Shown one piece after another: positions 1 through 12,888 of a stretch of DNA of 64,000 nt. How positions within the stretch are numbered: position 1 is the first letter of the stretch; the number at the start of each line of letters is the position of its first letter. The stretch covers positions 38,516,230 through 38,580,229 of the forward strand of contig CM051516.1 of the NCBI GenBank assembly GCA_028015205.1, given 5' to 3'. This DNA is from Mytilisepta virgata (Eukaryota; Mollusca; Bivalvia; Mytilida; Mytilidae). The notes under the pieces are model-generated. The model was not told where the DNA came from, ran no database searches, and saw only the letters and a list, made by a program, of their open reading frames with translations. A program made the position numbers and the translations under genes.

Positions 1-280
1 AGCATTCTCCGACATCATGTTTTATTATGATTAATAAGTTACTGAATTTTGTTATCCAAATAAAAGTTCATGTAGTTATATGCAAATGTACATAACATAA
101 AAAGTTTTAATTTTTATAAGTTGTATACAATATCAAATTATTACTGCATTTCCAACACTTACCCCACAATGCTTCCACTTTCTACAACATAATAAGATTT
201 TATGAGTTGATACATCACGAAAACAAAGTCTTCAATGTTACAAAGCTACTTATAGGTTTCACAATGAGTGAAAATAAGAT

Positions 281-358
281 ATCGCTTGATATCAAATCGA
301 GTTGTTTAATTTGGATATAATAATAAACGAGCCTTTGGCGAGAGTTGATATCAAGCGG
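281..358. repeat. Inverted repeat CGCTTGATATCAA / TTGATATCAAGCG
   Basis: Arms at about 283-295 and 345-358 enclose a loop containing the smaller palindrome CGAGCCTTTGGCGAG (328-342). The loop resembles the centre of the palindromic element near 11.85 kb. Confidence 0.55.
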
Positions 359-779
359 TTTCTAATTTTTACGACTTGTTCAACCTATTTCTCTTAAGAT
401 TCTGCAGGAATATTTGTTTGTTTGTTATTCAGCGTCCGACCCGCCGGAAATCTTAACGTTCATTTTTCTGTGACGTCAAATGTTGCTATGCAACGGTGGC
501 TTTCAACGATGACCGCGCAGATTTCAACCAATCAGAAAACAGCGACGTTTTGGCGAGTTTAATATTAAGTCCAAATTAAATAGCGAGAATTGATAAAAAA
601 TAGCTTCTTACATGTAAAAACCATTTCATTTTAAGTTTTTCAGATATCACTAAAGAACTTTTTTATTGAAGAATTTTTAAAGTTTTAGAATCTTTCTTCA
701 AAACTGAGAAGTATCCCATTCCCATATCTGTCCTTTAAAAGTTATTAGCCATTTCTTTTCGAGTTTTTGGCATGTTTGG

Positions 780-1010
780 CAGCATGGCGGGGGACAATGC
801 TTACTCTTCTGAAGCACCTGAGTATACAACCGTTTTTTTTGTTTTGTTTTTTGTTTTGGCGGGGTGCATGTTGTTCATATGTTTTTATTTTTTAAGTGTA
901 TTTTTTTTCCGTATTGTTTGGGTCTTGCTTCGTTGTTCTCCATAGTTTGTCAGTTGTTTTAGATTTTCCCCTCCTTCGAATGTCTCTTTGGAATTTCTTG
1001 ACTTATCTTA
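780..1010 (+). repeat. Dispersed repeat copy, inverted relative to 2486-2590
   Basis: The stretch around 920-1005 (TTTGTCAGTTGTTTTAGA, CCTTCGAATGTCTCTTTGG, ATTTCTTGACTTA) is the reverse complement of 2486-2590 with scattered differences. Upstream, CTGAAGCACCTGAG resembles the start of the block at 9370. This looks like an old mobile element whose superfamily I cannot name. Confidence 0.5.
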
Positions 1011-1179
1011 ATCGTTCGATACTAATAATTGTCTACATTATCGATCCTTAACTCAACTGCATCTCTAAATTTGATTAGCATTCATACTTTGTGCCTAAAA
1101 ATGGTATCATATAATATTGATTATTAAGATATCTATTTATATTTCAAAATATTTTCTATATTTTTAGTACTGTTGTTTA

Positions 1180-4100
1180 TTATCTTACAATTTCGATATC
1201 TTTGTAGTAATGCTCCAGATTTCTTATTCTAGTATCAAGAATTTTTTCAAGCGACTGCAACCGTTGTTTTAAACTGTCTGAATTGGATGCGGTTGTTGCA
1301 CTCAAACTTTGTGTATGAGAGTGAATATCGCGTATGAGGTCTACCTGTAATTCAGCCGAAATTTTCTGTGTAAAGTGTATACCTAAAATATAAAATTACA
1401 CTTTTCAATAAAAATCAAAATGTAAATCATATAAATTCGGATAAAATATACATTGTTGATACCTGCATATATAGCTCAGCCAAATTAATATCCGAGAACT
1501 GTCTTTTCATTAAATAACTTCCTGTTCCAATATATGAAATGTTCCTTACATAGATTTAAACACAGGCGCTTGTTTCTATGCAATTGACATCCGCACTGCT
1601 TATAACCATAATTCCCTACGTAATATCAATAGATTTAAAATCCAAGATCTCCCACATGCAACTCCAATCGCAAGAAAGCTTAATATTTACTGCGAAACCA
1701 AACCGGAAGTCCATATAAACATTTGCTGGGGTTGCAAGTGGTGGGATCTCGGATTTTAAATTATTGATATGACGTAGGGGATCACGGTGGGATAGGAAAA
1801 TACATACTAGTATGAGGCAAAGTTAAATGTAGAAACGACATAGACAAGGATTTGTGATTTTTTTATTGACACAAAAATAGAGTGAATCGAATGTGTGTAC
1901 AATTCAAAACACAGATAGCGGAGTATCTTGATAATGGGTATAAGGCATGTGGATGGCAATTGCATAGAAACAAGTGCATACCGGGACGAGAATATGTTAA
2001 TGTGATAATGAATATGATGCCTGCTTTGTACTAGACCGACAGGCTGAGCCGGATTTTTAACGTGCTAGTTCCATAGGTAACTATACGCAGGACACATTAT
2101 ACTCCGAGCCGCCCGGTCGATCATTGTTCTTACTCCTTGATTCCGCGTGTTTTGGCAAACGCTACCACGAGACCACAAAAGCAGTCGCTAGTAATTGAGA
2201 AAGATTTAACTAGCAAAGTCCTTTCTACTCAACAAATGTTTTCGTTCCCATGATCTGTAAAAGACATGTGTGGGATGTTCGTAATTAAGTGAGTCATATA
2301 ACTCGAACGGATTATCCTCCAAGATATACAGTCATTGCATTATGAACAGATATATAAATGACTGGTATTTTTTGCATATACCCCTCCCATCCGTTCTATA
2401 ACTGTTTTACTGCACCGAATATCCAGAAGCTGTTAATGGAATTGCTTATTTTTCTTATAAGGTTTAATAATACATGTTATGAGTAAAGTCAAGAAATACC
2501 AAAGGGATATTCGAAGGAGAGAAAAATTGTAACAACTGACAAACTCCTGAGAACAGCGAAGACAAGACCAAAACAATACATGCACTACAACTCTCGTTGC
2601 ATCTTACCACTTGTTTTCCACTTCATTAACTCCTGAATACAGTTGGCTTCATCTGTCACCGACAACATCTTTACAAATTCCTCTAATGTTCGGAATGTCG
2701 ACAAATATTTATTGAAATTCCATTCTTTGAAATTACAATGCGCCCATGGATTTCGTATATCTGATCGAACCTTTAATTAAAAATACAAAATAATATATTT
2801 TCCCCAAGAATTCGAAATTCAAAGTTAAAACTAGCAATTCGCATGTTGTGCACACAGTTACCTTTCCGAAGTACCATTGCCCACGCCTGGTTTTTATAAT
2901 AATACTTTATTCCGAAAGCAAATACAGCTTATAGGATAATATACAATATAAGGATATGTTGTTTTAGGATAATATACAATATAAGGATATGTTGTTTACA
3001 GGTTTAATGTTCAGTGGTTATGTCCCAGCTTCTGAATAGTCCAAGTTTCTCCTGGGTTTGTTTGTTTCCCTTTTCAGTATTGTTTCTTAGTATTGCTCCC
3101 TAGCTATCCCTGTAAATCTTACTTCTGGCCTACTTTCTAGTAGTTGGAAGAAATACTTAAAAACCAGTATTCACTATTCAGCAGAACGCAAGTGTAAATT
3201 AAACAGAAAAGACTTAGTTTTCAAAAGTTGTGATACCACTTGATGAAATATCCAAAGTTTAATCAAATTATGACCTTCATCTTGTTCTTGCAGATAGCTG
3301 TTATTATTTGATTATGAAGCACCATGTAGTTACGGTAAAACTATCTAAATTATTGATATTAAATGTTTGGTATTCAATCGTCCGTGCTTGACTTAGCGAT
3401 TTTGGTACGACTTAAGCAAATGAAAAAAGACAGATATTTTAAAGTTTTTTTTACTTATCGATTATATTATTATTAGATTATATCTATTCTCTTTTTCTGG
3501 AAAGTATATTGATGTCGAGAATATCTTCCCAGGATTTATCTTCCCAGGATTTGAAAACTTGCCACAAATGATATGAGTATCCAAAATAACAAAAACTCTG
3601 AAAATTTCGTTATAATGTCGTGACATATTCGAGGGTGGTATTTTTACTTCTAATATGTTATATTATTATGGCTGCCCTCGGAGAATGGTATTAAGGAGGA
3701 TGGAATACCGTTGCAAGTAATACAACCGTTTCAAAATGGTGGAGTTAAATGTATAGTACATTGAAAAACCACATCTACCAACCAATGAGAAATCTAGAAT
3801 TATCCATGAAATATAATACATGCAAATCAAGAGCAACAATAATGTTAAAAGTATATATAATACCTCCTTTGCCTTATACTGTACTTTTGATGGAAATTGG
3901 TCGATGTTAATGATAATCCCGAGCAAAGCTGACATATCACATGTTTCATCGAATGCAGTGAATTTTGCCATGTGTGGTTGGAGAAACAACTTGGACAGGT
4001 CTACAGGACTCTGGACTCTGAAATCGTAGTGTGCCGAGTTCCTTCCAAATGTTGTTTTGTTGTTGTTGATTGACTCATAGTTTAAAAAACTATTTCTAGG

Positions 4101-7100
4101 TCCGTATATTTGTTTAACTCTTGGATAGCACTGTGTGTGAATTTGGTGCGTGGTTTTAAGTGTGTTATACAGCAGAGTAACAATGGGATCAATATATTTT
4201 CTTAATACTGGACTAAGTACATTGTTCAGACTTATACCAATAACTAACCACCTTTTCTGATTTTCATCAAGATCTTCCAGCGAAGCTGAAAGAGAAAATA
4301 TTAATCAGCTTAATTTAACTTTAGAATAATATCAGGAATTAAATAAGTTATACTATTAAGGTTAAAGGTTATATTTTTTCTTTGACAAAACTGAACCCGC
4401 AATGAACTAAAAAGTAATTTCCTATCAGATAATTTGGTAATGATATGTACTCTAAAACATTTTTCCTTTGCTGCATTTTACGTAGTATCGATAATATTTT
4501 ACAAAGAAACTGAATTCCGGGTCCTCATTTAGCCTTTCCACTTAAAAATATGAAACTTTATTAAAAAGTACATGAAAACATTTTTCTTATTGTTTCCAGT
4601 GTAAATATTATAATTATTCTAAAAAACTTAAATCATCGTTACTAAAATGGTGAAAAATGGTTACAAAATATTGCCCAGTTCTTTGTATTTGTGATCAAAG
4701 TTTAAAGTTGCTAAAAAGACTGGTACAAAACTAGACTGAAATTTCCGTGGACTCCTCTACTGTTTACCTCGGGTAAATTAAAAAACAAGTCGACTTCAAT
4801 GGGCTCAATATATTTTGTTAAAATTTGACTTACTTAATGAGAAACGTCAAGTAAAAAGCCTTCCTCATCTGTCTCCATTTAAAAATATTTGGTGAAATTT
4901 AGTTTCAGAAGAGAGGATTGGATTTTTAATATCCTGTAGTCGATTTTTCTATTTTTTGCAAAGGCGGCCATACTGATCCCTCGGACACATTTTGAAAGGG
5001 GGCCACTATCGAAGAATATTATAATGGGTTTTACTGCGAAAAGGTACTAATCAGTTTATATTCCGTCTAAGAAAAGCTATATTCCATCATTTTCGGATAT
5101 CGAATACACGTTTAAAAATGACAACAAATAGACTGCTTATCAAAGCGCATATAGATGAAAGGCACGTTTTGTTGAAGATGTAGAAATGTATAAAGTAAAG
5201 GAGGTTCAATGTTTAGTGCTAAAGTTGGAAACATTGAATACTTAAAAAATCATATCTTTTAGGATAAACCGATTAACAACAATTTTATTGACACATATTC
5301 TTTTTCGGAAAACAGAAAGTTTTTCATGGGCGATGTGATGGGGGAGGGGGTGGGGGGGGGGGGGGGGGTAATCAATGAAATTTAGATACGGGACGGGCAT
5401 TTTAAAAAACCGGCGGAGATTTCAGGTCGGGATTTTTTGACACTCTAGAGAATTCCGGTCAGGATTTTAAAAAGTTCTGCAGATTTTTATAGAGCACTGA
5501 GGGGATTTCAAAGGTTGACTTTCCACAATGTTAAATGTATAAATATGTCTCATCATGATAACTGCCTTTTATTATATTTGGATAATTTCGGATAGGGTTT
5601 TCGAGTTCAAAGACGCACCCACGTCATAAAATAGTCAAGTTACCCCCCCCCCCCCCCCGCCCCCCCCCCCCCGATACCACTGTACAGCCCTCTGTCCAGC
5701 TTGAGGCTGCAAAAAAGTGCTTATTTTTAATATTTATGTACATGTAAAATTGTAGGGATATTGATGGCGTGGGCTGGGGCATTCATTTCTGTCATAATTT
5801 GACTTATGTTTCTCTCTACTTCCTGAATTGACTTTCTTTTTCACTTCAAAATTTTTGGACTACATGATATATGACCCAGGAAGAAACCAAACTTCCTGAT
5901 GCTATATTTACATTAATTGGAAATTTCCATTTGATTTTTTCCTTTATCACATGCTTACTCAAACAAAAAAATGATCATAAATTGGGTGATTGTAAAATAA
6001 TTTCTCCAAACCACAATAAAGTATCTGCATCTGACTATATGTGTATTTTTTCGTCATTTTATATTGCATCAGCTTGCGAGTGCAATATAATCTACTGCGA
6101 GTAACAATATTCAACATTACCGACTAACAATAGAATATCAGCCTAAATATGATAGAACCTATCAACAAAATACAAAATGTCAAAGTACGCCAATAAGACA
6201 CATACCCGTCCAATATGCCGTATTGACATATGACATATTGGACTGGTTAGGCATTAAAGGATCATATTGGACTAGTCAATACGACATATTGGACTGGTTA
6301 GGCATTAAAGGATCATATTGGACTAGTCAATACGACATATTGGACTGGTTAGTCAATAAAGGTATAATTGCGCAAGGTTTTCCATATTGGCTTAGTTATT
6401 GGTCATCGGCTAGCCATATTGGACTTCGGCAAACAAACTACACTTGAATGTTTCTCTGCAATGGTCCTGTATTAATGCCAGGTTTGTCTGTATTTAAACC
6501 CGGTTGGGGTTTTTAATAAACAGTCATTTTTGGCAATAATGTACTTGGTTGGTAAATATAGCCGATTAAAGCATTTCAAATATTTCATGATACAAATAAA
6601 AGGAGTAGTTACCAATATCAACAAAACGAAATGTCGGAAGCAGAAAGCGAAAGCAAAACTGTGTTACAATAGTTGTACCAAATTTAAGTGAACACTACCA
6701 TCAGGCTTTCACCCCAAATTATCAACATGATATATATGTGAGCCGAAATCACGCAACACAGAGTATCGTACGCGTGTCCAGTGAACTTTCGCAGCCATCA
6801 CATGAACCCGATAATCTGAGGTCAGGACTTTGATGTAGAAGATGCGCACATATATTTCGTCGATTGATCGGTTGTCCTAAAGGCCTAAAATGTCCAAATT
6901 AAAACAACACAGAATTGAGGAGAATTCTGAATGCCAAAATTACCATGATTACCAAAGGAGTAATTAAAAAATGCCTAAATTACCAAAGGGGTAAATTCAA
7001 AACCATCTAAGGAAAAAGGGGCTAAAGGATTACAGCCAATTCAAGCATTTCAAACAGCTATAAATACAAAACCTTCCTTCGGAAATACCTACAAGTTTCC

Positions 7101-7281
7101 CCTTTGTAAATCTTTATAAAATGTTTTAATTAAAAGTAATACCTACAGTTTCCCTATGTGTACATGTTGTAAATCTTTTTAAAATGTTGTAATTAAATCC
7201 AATACCTGCAGGCCTTGGTTGAGTATTTGAACCGTCGGTTACCGATACATTTGATGGCACTGACATCAAACATGTTGCCAT
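1180..7281 (-). CDS. HEPN (DZIP3-type) domain protein, four exons
   Basis: Exons in transcription order are 7281-7206, 4285-3864, 2770-2608 and 1382-1180. They have GT-AG borders and matching phases (1, 0, 1) and encode 287 residues with stop TAA. The start MATCLMSVPSN has A at -3 and G at +4. Residues 27-166 contain conserved-looking blocks (RWLVIGISLNNVLSPVLRKY, FLNYESINNN, DFRVQSPVDLSKLF, FDETCDMSALLGIIINI). Exon 3 holds SDIRNPWAHCNFKEW, in which R172 to H177 is the RX4H motif of HEPN nucleic-acid-binding/RNase folds. The last exon looks coiled-coil (SLKQRLQSLEKILDTRIRNL). I recall this architecture from the HEPN_DZIP3 family, expanded in molluscs and often attached to immune-type domains. 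Here nothing follows the HEPN plus coiled coil. However, the sequence ATT|GTAAGA at 1189 could be a donor, in which case the gene continues beyond the window's left edge. Function is inferred only: RNA binding or innate defence. Confidence 0.72.
2486..2590 (-). repeat. Dispersed repeat copy, inverted partner of 920-1005
   Basis: AAAGTCAAGAAATACCAAAG, CATTCGAAGG-like and AACAACTGACAAACT blocks match the reverse complement of the left-edge copy. It sits just downstream of the exon 3 donor of the HEPN gene, inside its last intron. Confidence 0.5.
2932..2997. repeat. 33-bp perfect tandem duplication
   Basis: The unit beginning TAGGATAATATACAATATAA occurs twice in direct succession with no difference visible. 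It lies in intron 2 of the HEPN gene. Confidence 0.9.
4286..7205. other. Intron 1 of the HEPN gene: minisatellite and homopolymers
   Basis: No exon with splice sites is visible here. It contains poly-G at about 5342-5368, poly-C at about 5641-5672, and a 51-bp minisatellite at 6232-6352. The two homopolymers are in inverted orientation about 300 bp apart. Confidence 0.5.
6232..6352. repeat. 51-bp minisatellite, about 2.4 copies
   Basis: The unit starting GACATATTGGACTGGTTAGG begins at 6232, 6283 and 6334. Because 51 is divisible by three, an ORF runs through it (17-residue period), but it has no splice or homology support as a gene. Confidence 0.9.
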
Positions 7282-9751
7282 TCTGTACTATCTGTTTACA
7301 GGTAAAACAGTCGAAATAGATTTGACTTTGTCTCAGCTTAAGAGGAAAGTAAAATAAAATAACATAAAATAAAAAAAATAATTATAATAAAAATAAACAA
7401 ATATAACAATATTAGCGATAAGTATTGAAGATACTACATGAGAAGAATAATATGAGAATTAAAAAAATAATAATAAGAAAAATAAACAAATATTACAATA
7501 TTACCCTAAAATAATTATGTGATCCAGAAAAACTATATGCATGATGATATGACCGTTATTTTGCAAAAAAAAAATGATTTTATGATTATTATTGGACAAA
7601 CAGAAAACTAAATACTTAGTAAAATTATTACACGAAAAATACCAATGAAAGACCTATATTTGTTTTATTCGCAAAATGTCAAGCTCTTGTACCATGTAGG
7701 GTTTTTGTAAGAATATAAATGTATAATTGACACTGGACGTTAGACAATAATCCATACATTATACCCATTAATAGCTTCAATTCAAACACTGTAATGTGTG
7801 TATACATGTACCTAGTCAGACTAACACAATGACTCCATTTTTACCTCTTTTTGTTTTGTACTTTGGGAGAGAGGTGAGAATTTTTTTCATTGATTGTTGT
7901 TTCATTGTAGACATTTTTGCTCCTTTTTTAATTAATAATTGAGTTTTATTAACTATTCACGGTGCCAAACTTTTGTCTGATTAATAACAGAATAATAAAT
8001 CATTGCTGTATGTCAAAACAAAAAAGTCCTGATTATAATATGAATAAATAATCTGTTTGATTAGTAATATACAATTTTAATTTTATATTTCTGAAAATAG
8101 CTATATTGTAACCTCGAGAAAAAATAGTCAACCAAGTCGAAAAGATATATTTAATCATATCCAACATCACAGTCATCACGTGAACCTGATTTGGAAGCAA
8201 TGGTCCTTTGATTGTTCTTTCAGAATGATGTCCGGTGACTCTGACTGCCGCCACAACCAACCTTAGATTAACATAGAACCCTATGTGAAAACTAGTCTCA
8301 TTTACTGCTACACTTAAATTTATGTCCTGCTCAAGGTGGACAAGTTAAATCCAGGTGAGCGATACAGGCTCTTGAGAGCCTCTTGTTCATTTAAAGAAAG
8401 TTGTCCTCATTTATAATATCATATGAAAGATTTGAGATGTTTCAAATTAGTTTATACCAATATACTGAATTTTGAGAATTTTTTTAGATTTATAAGTCAG
8501 CCTTTCTTTCGTGTATAGTAGAATTATCTGTACAATCTTTTGCATTGTAACTTAGGAATGGATACAGTAAATCATTCTGAACAAGCATTGTAATGGGCAA
8601 TGTCACAGATATTCGTAATTTGCGTCTAAACCTATATAATTAAGAAACATTAGGGACCCATCAATAAATGTTTATTTCATTATTGATATTTTCGTTAAAA
8701 TAGGTAAGGAGAATTCCTGGTTGTGTTATAGAGAAACTAAATATACCAATTTCAATACACTACGAATAAGTATTACAAATCAAAATTATGAGATAACTTA
8801 AAATGATATAGGTGGGTAGCAAGGAACCATTCAAAATAATTTAATTTTACCCCTTAAGAAACGTCCTAATGCTGTCACAGTCACTATGTAGTAGATAGCG
8901 ATAGAGTAGATAGAGTAGTCCAACACGCACATAAACTGCAAAACCCAAATATTATTGTTAATACATGTATATATATTATATATATATATATATACATATT
9001 CAAACTGCATATTTGAAAACTAGCGTCCAATGATCAAATTTGAATTAAAAAGGCAGGATCGGGATTTTCAAAATTAAAAAGACAGGATCACTTTGGGTTT
9101 GAAAAAAAAGCAGGCCATTCGTTATGCATGAATTTGTTTTTTGGTTTAAATGAAAAATTTAGACCGCAATAGCAGCCGAAAAAAAACCCAGGACCAAAAA
9201 AGGCAGGATCATACATTTGATCCTAGCTCTCCCCCCCCCCCCCCCCCCCTAAAAATCAAAAGGTTGCGGACGAAACGGAGGACACATAAGATCTATTTTG
9301 ACAAAAGTCACGTTCAACCAATAGTACAAGACTCAAAAAATTAATATACGGAGCAGGAACTGCTTACCCTTCCGGGGCACCTGAGTTCACTCCTGGTTCT
9401 GATAGGATTTCGTGTTGTTCAATGTTTTTTAGTTTTCAGTGTTAATTTGTAGTGCTTGTTGTTGTTCATTTGTCCTCCCGGCTTTTGTCTGTCTAACGGA
9501 TTGCGTTTTTTTATTGCTCCTTAGGTATATTTGTCCTCTTTAGGTAATGGTGAATATAGATGCATTATAACAAAACAACATTGACATAAACAAAACTATC
9601 ACTCAAAATCATTTCAATTCCGGCCTTAAACGAGCAAAATCACACCAATACCCATTCTGAATTTGTTACATGTATGACAGGACAAGTACTTTGTGGTCTT
9701 GGGAAACCAAATGGTGCACATAAAATATGGTCTTTTAGCAAGTGTATTTTT
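7282..9751. other. Gene-free AT-rich stretch upstream of the HEPN gene
   Basis: It presumably contains the HEPN gene promoter and 5'UTR (an acceptor-like TAAACAG lies about 10 bases before the ATG). Around 8350, CCAGGTGAGCGATACAGGCT is the right end of the inverted-repeat family seen complete at 48966-49600. A (TA)n run lies near 8972-8994. C runs at about 9229-9249 lie inside a decayed repeat. The block from 9350 to 9540 (CCTTCCGGGGCACCTGAG) is another dispersed repeat. No coding exon was recognised. Confidence 0.45.
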
Positions 9752-9762
9752 ACTTTCATCGT

Positions 9763-9983
9763 GGGGCCTCGGTGGTCGAGTGGTCTAGGTAGTTCGTAAT
9801 GACTACTAATGATCACTAGCCTGTCAATGCCGAGGTTGTGAGTTCGAATCTCACCTGTGGCGGGGTGTGTTCGACTCCGATCTTAATTGACAAAAATTGC
9901 CAATTTTCCTCCACCAATAAAAACTGGCCGCTGCGAAATAGCCAAATGTGCTGAAAACGGCGTAAAACCCCAACTAAACAAAA
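9763..9983 (+). mobile_element. Complete tRNA-derived SINE (RUDI-like)
   Basis: The 5' head has a pol III A box (GGTGGTCGAGTGG) and B box (AGTTCGAATCTC), as in a tRNA-derived promoter. The body carries TTAATTGACAAAAATTGCCA and a 3' block GAAATAGCCAAATGTGCTGA ending in CCCCAACTAAACAAAAA. It is flanked by the perfect 11-bp duplication ACTTTCATCGT (9752-9762 and 9984-9994). Family naming as a molluscan V-SINE of the RUDI type is from memory. Confidence 0.85.
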
Positions 9984-9999
9984 ACTTTCATCGTACGTG

Positions 10000-11480
10000 G
10001 CTACTTGAAGTTTGACGGAAAAGTCAAATTTTGTTTAGCAGAATGCGACTTCCGGTTAAGGAGTGATGCAGTGCAAAATGAGCTCTCATTGAAATCGACC
10101 AAAATCGATGCTATGAACTTTCTGTTGCTGATAAAGATATGAGTTTTAACACAGAGGACATTTTTCGTAATTATTCGTGTAATTCTCATGATATCGTTAA
10201 AAAGTAAATTGAAAATTGCCACCAAAGAATTACCATGTAAAGAAAAATGCAAATCGTTTAACGAAGCTTGCAACAATTGTGCGGAAGTGTGGTTAGACAT
10301 TGAAAATGATAACCCAGTGACTTATTAGATTTACATCGAGCTAAGACAGACAATTCTCAGGGACTTAACGAATCCGATATGACAGCAGTTAAAGTCATCC
10401 AACTGTTACTGCCAGCCGTGAATATGTTGTCAAATAAAATGGTAATCAAGAACTGTGTGGTGCAAGATGCCAAAATTGAGAAAATTCACTTTGCTGTAAG
10501 ACTTAATGCTAACGCTATTACAATCAGCACACTCGAAAACATTAGCCAATGGATGTAACTTTAAACCAAGCCGATATAGTAAGCTGTCACCGCGTTGGTA
10601 AGAAAATGAACCCAAACAACCCACGCACCATTGTTTTGCTGTCAACGAGAGCTTTTAAACCAAAGGTTTTGCAAACAAAAAAGCTTTACATGGTAAGCCA
10701 GAATTTATGAAAATTTAAAGAGAATCGGACTACCCTTCTATTCAAATTATTTCAATTTGTAAAAAAGGTTGATAATTTGAAATCTGTCCACATCCGTGAT
10801 GGCAAAATGCATTGCCTTTTGAAATACAATAACAGATTTACAATTGAAAACCCTGATGATCTTTCCAAAGTGCGTATTGATTCAATAGACTCGAGTGAAC
10901 CTTACTTGGGATTAAGAGCCTTGAATAGGTCGGGCCTGGAAGGCATATTTCACATCATGTTAAATGTGGCAATTCAATTGAGGATTAAGGAGGTATGTCT
11001 AGTCTGGTTATTTCTACGTGTATTTCTAGTTCTGGAATTCGTGAAAATAAATCTAAATATACTTTGGGAGCTAGTGTGCAGGATACAAATAACGAACCAG
11101 TATTATCAAATAGTTGTAATTCTATTAAAGTTTTAGCCTTAAATGTGTGTGATAAACAAAGCAAATTAAAAGCTCCTGAATAAGAAGTATTGGGTAATAA
11201 GTATGATATTTTGTGTTTCGGTGAATCAAAGCTTGATGAATATGATTAATATTAAGCATTTAAAATCCTTGCCACCTTTAAATCGTAAAAATTGGTGGCA
11301 CTATTGTGTTTGTTAGGACTATTCATACGTAAATGTTGAAGTTTTGAAAAGTGCATCTGAAAATGTTTTACGGTTTATACTTAATAATAATGTATTAGAT
11401 TATGCTACCTTATTTGGTGCTATATATATTCCATCCGAGAGTAGTATTTACAGTATTATTGATTTATCGGCAATTCGTAC
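10000..11480 (+). pseudogene. Decayed LINE (ORF1 and start of ORF2)
   Basis: Translation in shifting frames gives ORF1-like pieces (DIVSCHRVGKKMNPNNPRTI, near 10560-10640; VHIRDGKMHCLLKYNNRFT, near 10785-10840). This is followed near 11190-11260 by an endonuclease start (YDILCFGESKLDEYD, where the ES pair corresponds to the catalytic ET of AP-type endonucleases). Frameshifts and stops interrupt it throughout, so it is inactive. The right limit is uncertain. Confidence 0.6.
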
Positions 11481-11778
11481 ATATTTCCGTTGATCTTTTT
11501 GCCTAATATTTTCGAGTATCACATACAGGCTGTATCACTGAAAATATTGTGTGACGTAATGCGGAAGGATCTACTTATCTGATCGGACAATGAAAATGAA
11601 TTACGGAAAGTCGTCAATTCGCGCAAATAGTCAATATTTTGTTTCGAAATGATGTCACGCCCCAATGATTGGTCAACTGGTCAACCGCATTACAAACTTC
11701 TTCCGCTATGAAAAATAGTGCACATTGAAATTAGTTGACAAAGGGATATTTTTCAGAATAAAGTGAATAACCGATAAA

Positions 11779-11921
11779 CAGAATAATGGGTAGTTTCGTT
11801 TTTTATACTGACTATATCATGTAGAATATCTAAACTCGCCCTTCGGGCTCCTCTACATATTCCACATGATCAGTATACATGTGTAGTCAGTATCAAAATT
11901 GAAACTACCTATTATTCTATA
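11779..11921. mobile_element. Small palindromic (foldback/MITE-like) element
   Basis: AGAATAATGGGTAGTTTCG at the left pairs with CGAAACTACC-type sequence at the right (GAAACTACCTATTATTCTAT), followed inward by TATACTGACTA / TAGTCAGTAT and ATCATGTAGAATAT / ATATTCCACATGAT. The centre is CTCGCCCTTCGGGCTC. About 143 bp can fold into one hairpin. No clear target duplication. Confidence 0.65.
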
Positions 11922-12260
11922 TGTATTAGATGTATCAGAAAGGGACTTAATTAAATACACATCAGAGACTAGATGTAAAGTTTGCCTGGTCGGGGATACG
12001 GGAACGTACTAACACAGAATGTACCTATGAATTATCATTCAATTCATGCTAATTTATAAATAACACTTACCTTTATCTTGAATGCCGATTATTTTAAGCA
12101 ATAAGGAAATAACTAATCTTTATACAATTGTTCAAATTGAATTATTTTTAAATTACAAGTATTTATATAAACCAGTTCAAAAGAATGTCAGGTCAATATG
12201 TATTACTTCCATATATACATGTATGGGGAATATATGTTGTTTATATTTATTGAATGCATG

Positions 12261-12888
12261 ATGCTGACAAAGGTCTGAACAGCATATAAGGTGGCAAAAA
12301 GCCAACAAACGGCAAATCACTTGAGCGTGTCAACATATGATTCATGCTGTAGACTTGGTACATGCATTTTCAAGGCATGTAACGATATCTGTAAAATGTT
12401 GATATACACTTTTTGAGGAGGGGGGCACGGGGGGTCCAAACAGAGTGCTCTTTGAAAACATGTGGAAAATGTTGACAATTAAGGATGACCCCTAAATGTA
12501 CATTTGACGACAAATTGTATCTGATCAGTGTTGCTAAAAGCGCAATATATTATACGAACCAATTCAGAGTAAAATGCTGACAAAGGTCTGAACAGCATAT
12601 AAGGTGGCAAAAAGCCAACAAACGGCAAATCACTTGAGCGTGTCAACATATGATTCATGCTGTAGACTTGGTACATGCATTTTCAAGGCATGTAACGATA
12701 TCTGTAAAATGTTGATATACACTTTTTGAGGAGGGGGGCACGGGGGGGGTCCAAACAGAGTGCTCTTTGAAAACATGTGGAAAATGTTGACAATTACGGA
12801 TGACCCCTAAATGTACATTTGACGACAAATTGTATCTGATCAGTGTTGCTAAAAGCGCAATATATTATACGAACCAATTCAGAGTAAA
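12261..12888. repeat. 313-bp tandem duplication
   Basis: A block starting ATGCTGACAAAGGTCTGAAC is repeated head to tail, the second copy starting at 12574. The copies differ at only a few positions (for example AAGGATG versus ACGGATG and the length of a G run), so the duplication is recent or homogenised. Confidence 0.92.

Larger units (their letters stand above)
1..1179. other. Repeat-derived DNA at the left edge
   Basis: No open coding region is recognisable. It contains the palindromic stretch 281-358 and a copy of a dispersed repeat around 780-1010. If the HEPN gene splices at 1189 its later exons would lie here or further left; I saw none. Confidence 0.4.

Noticed and set aside
6223..6447. 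Open frame with a 17-residue repeat
   Set aside because: A product of the 51-bp minisatellite length being divisible by three.
9763..9860. Possible tRNA gene
   Set aside because: A and B boxes are present, but no proper cloverleaf can be read and the sequence continues into a SINE body with a target duplication.
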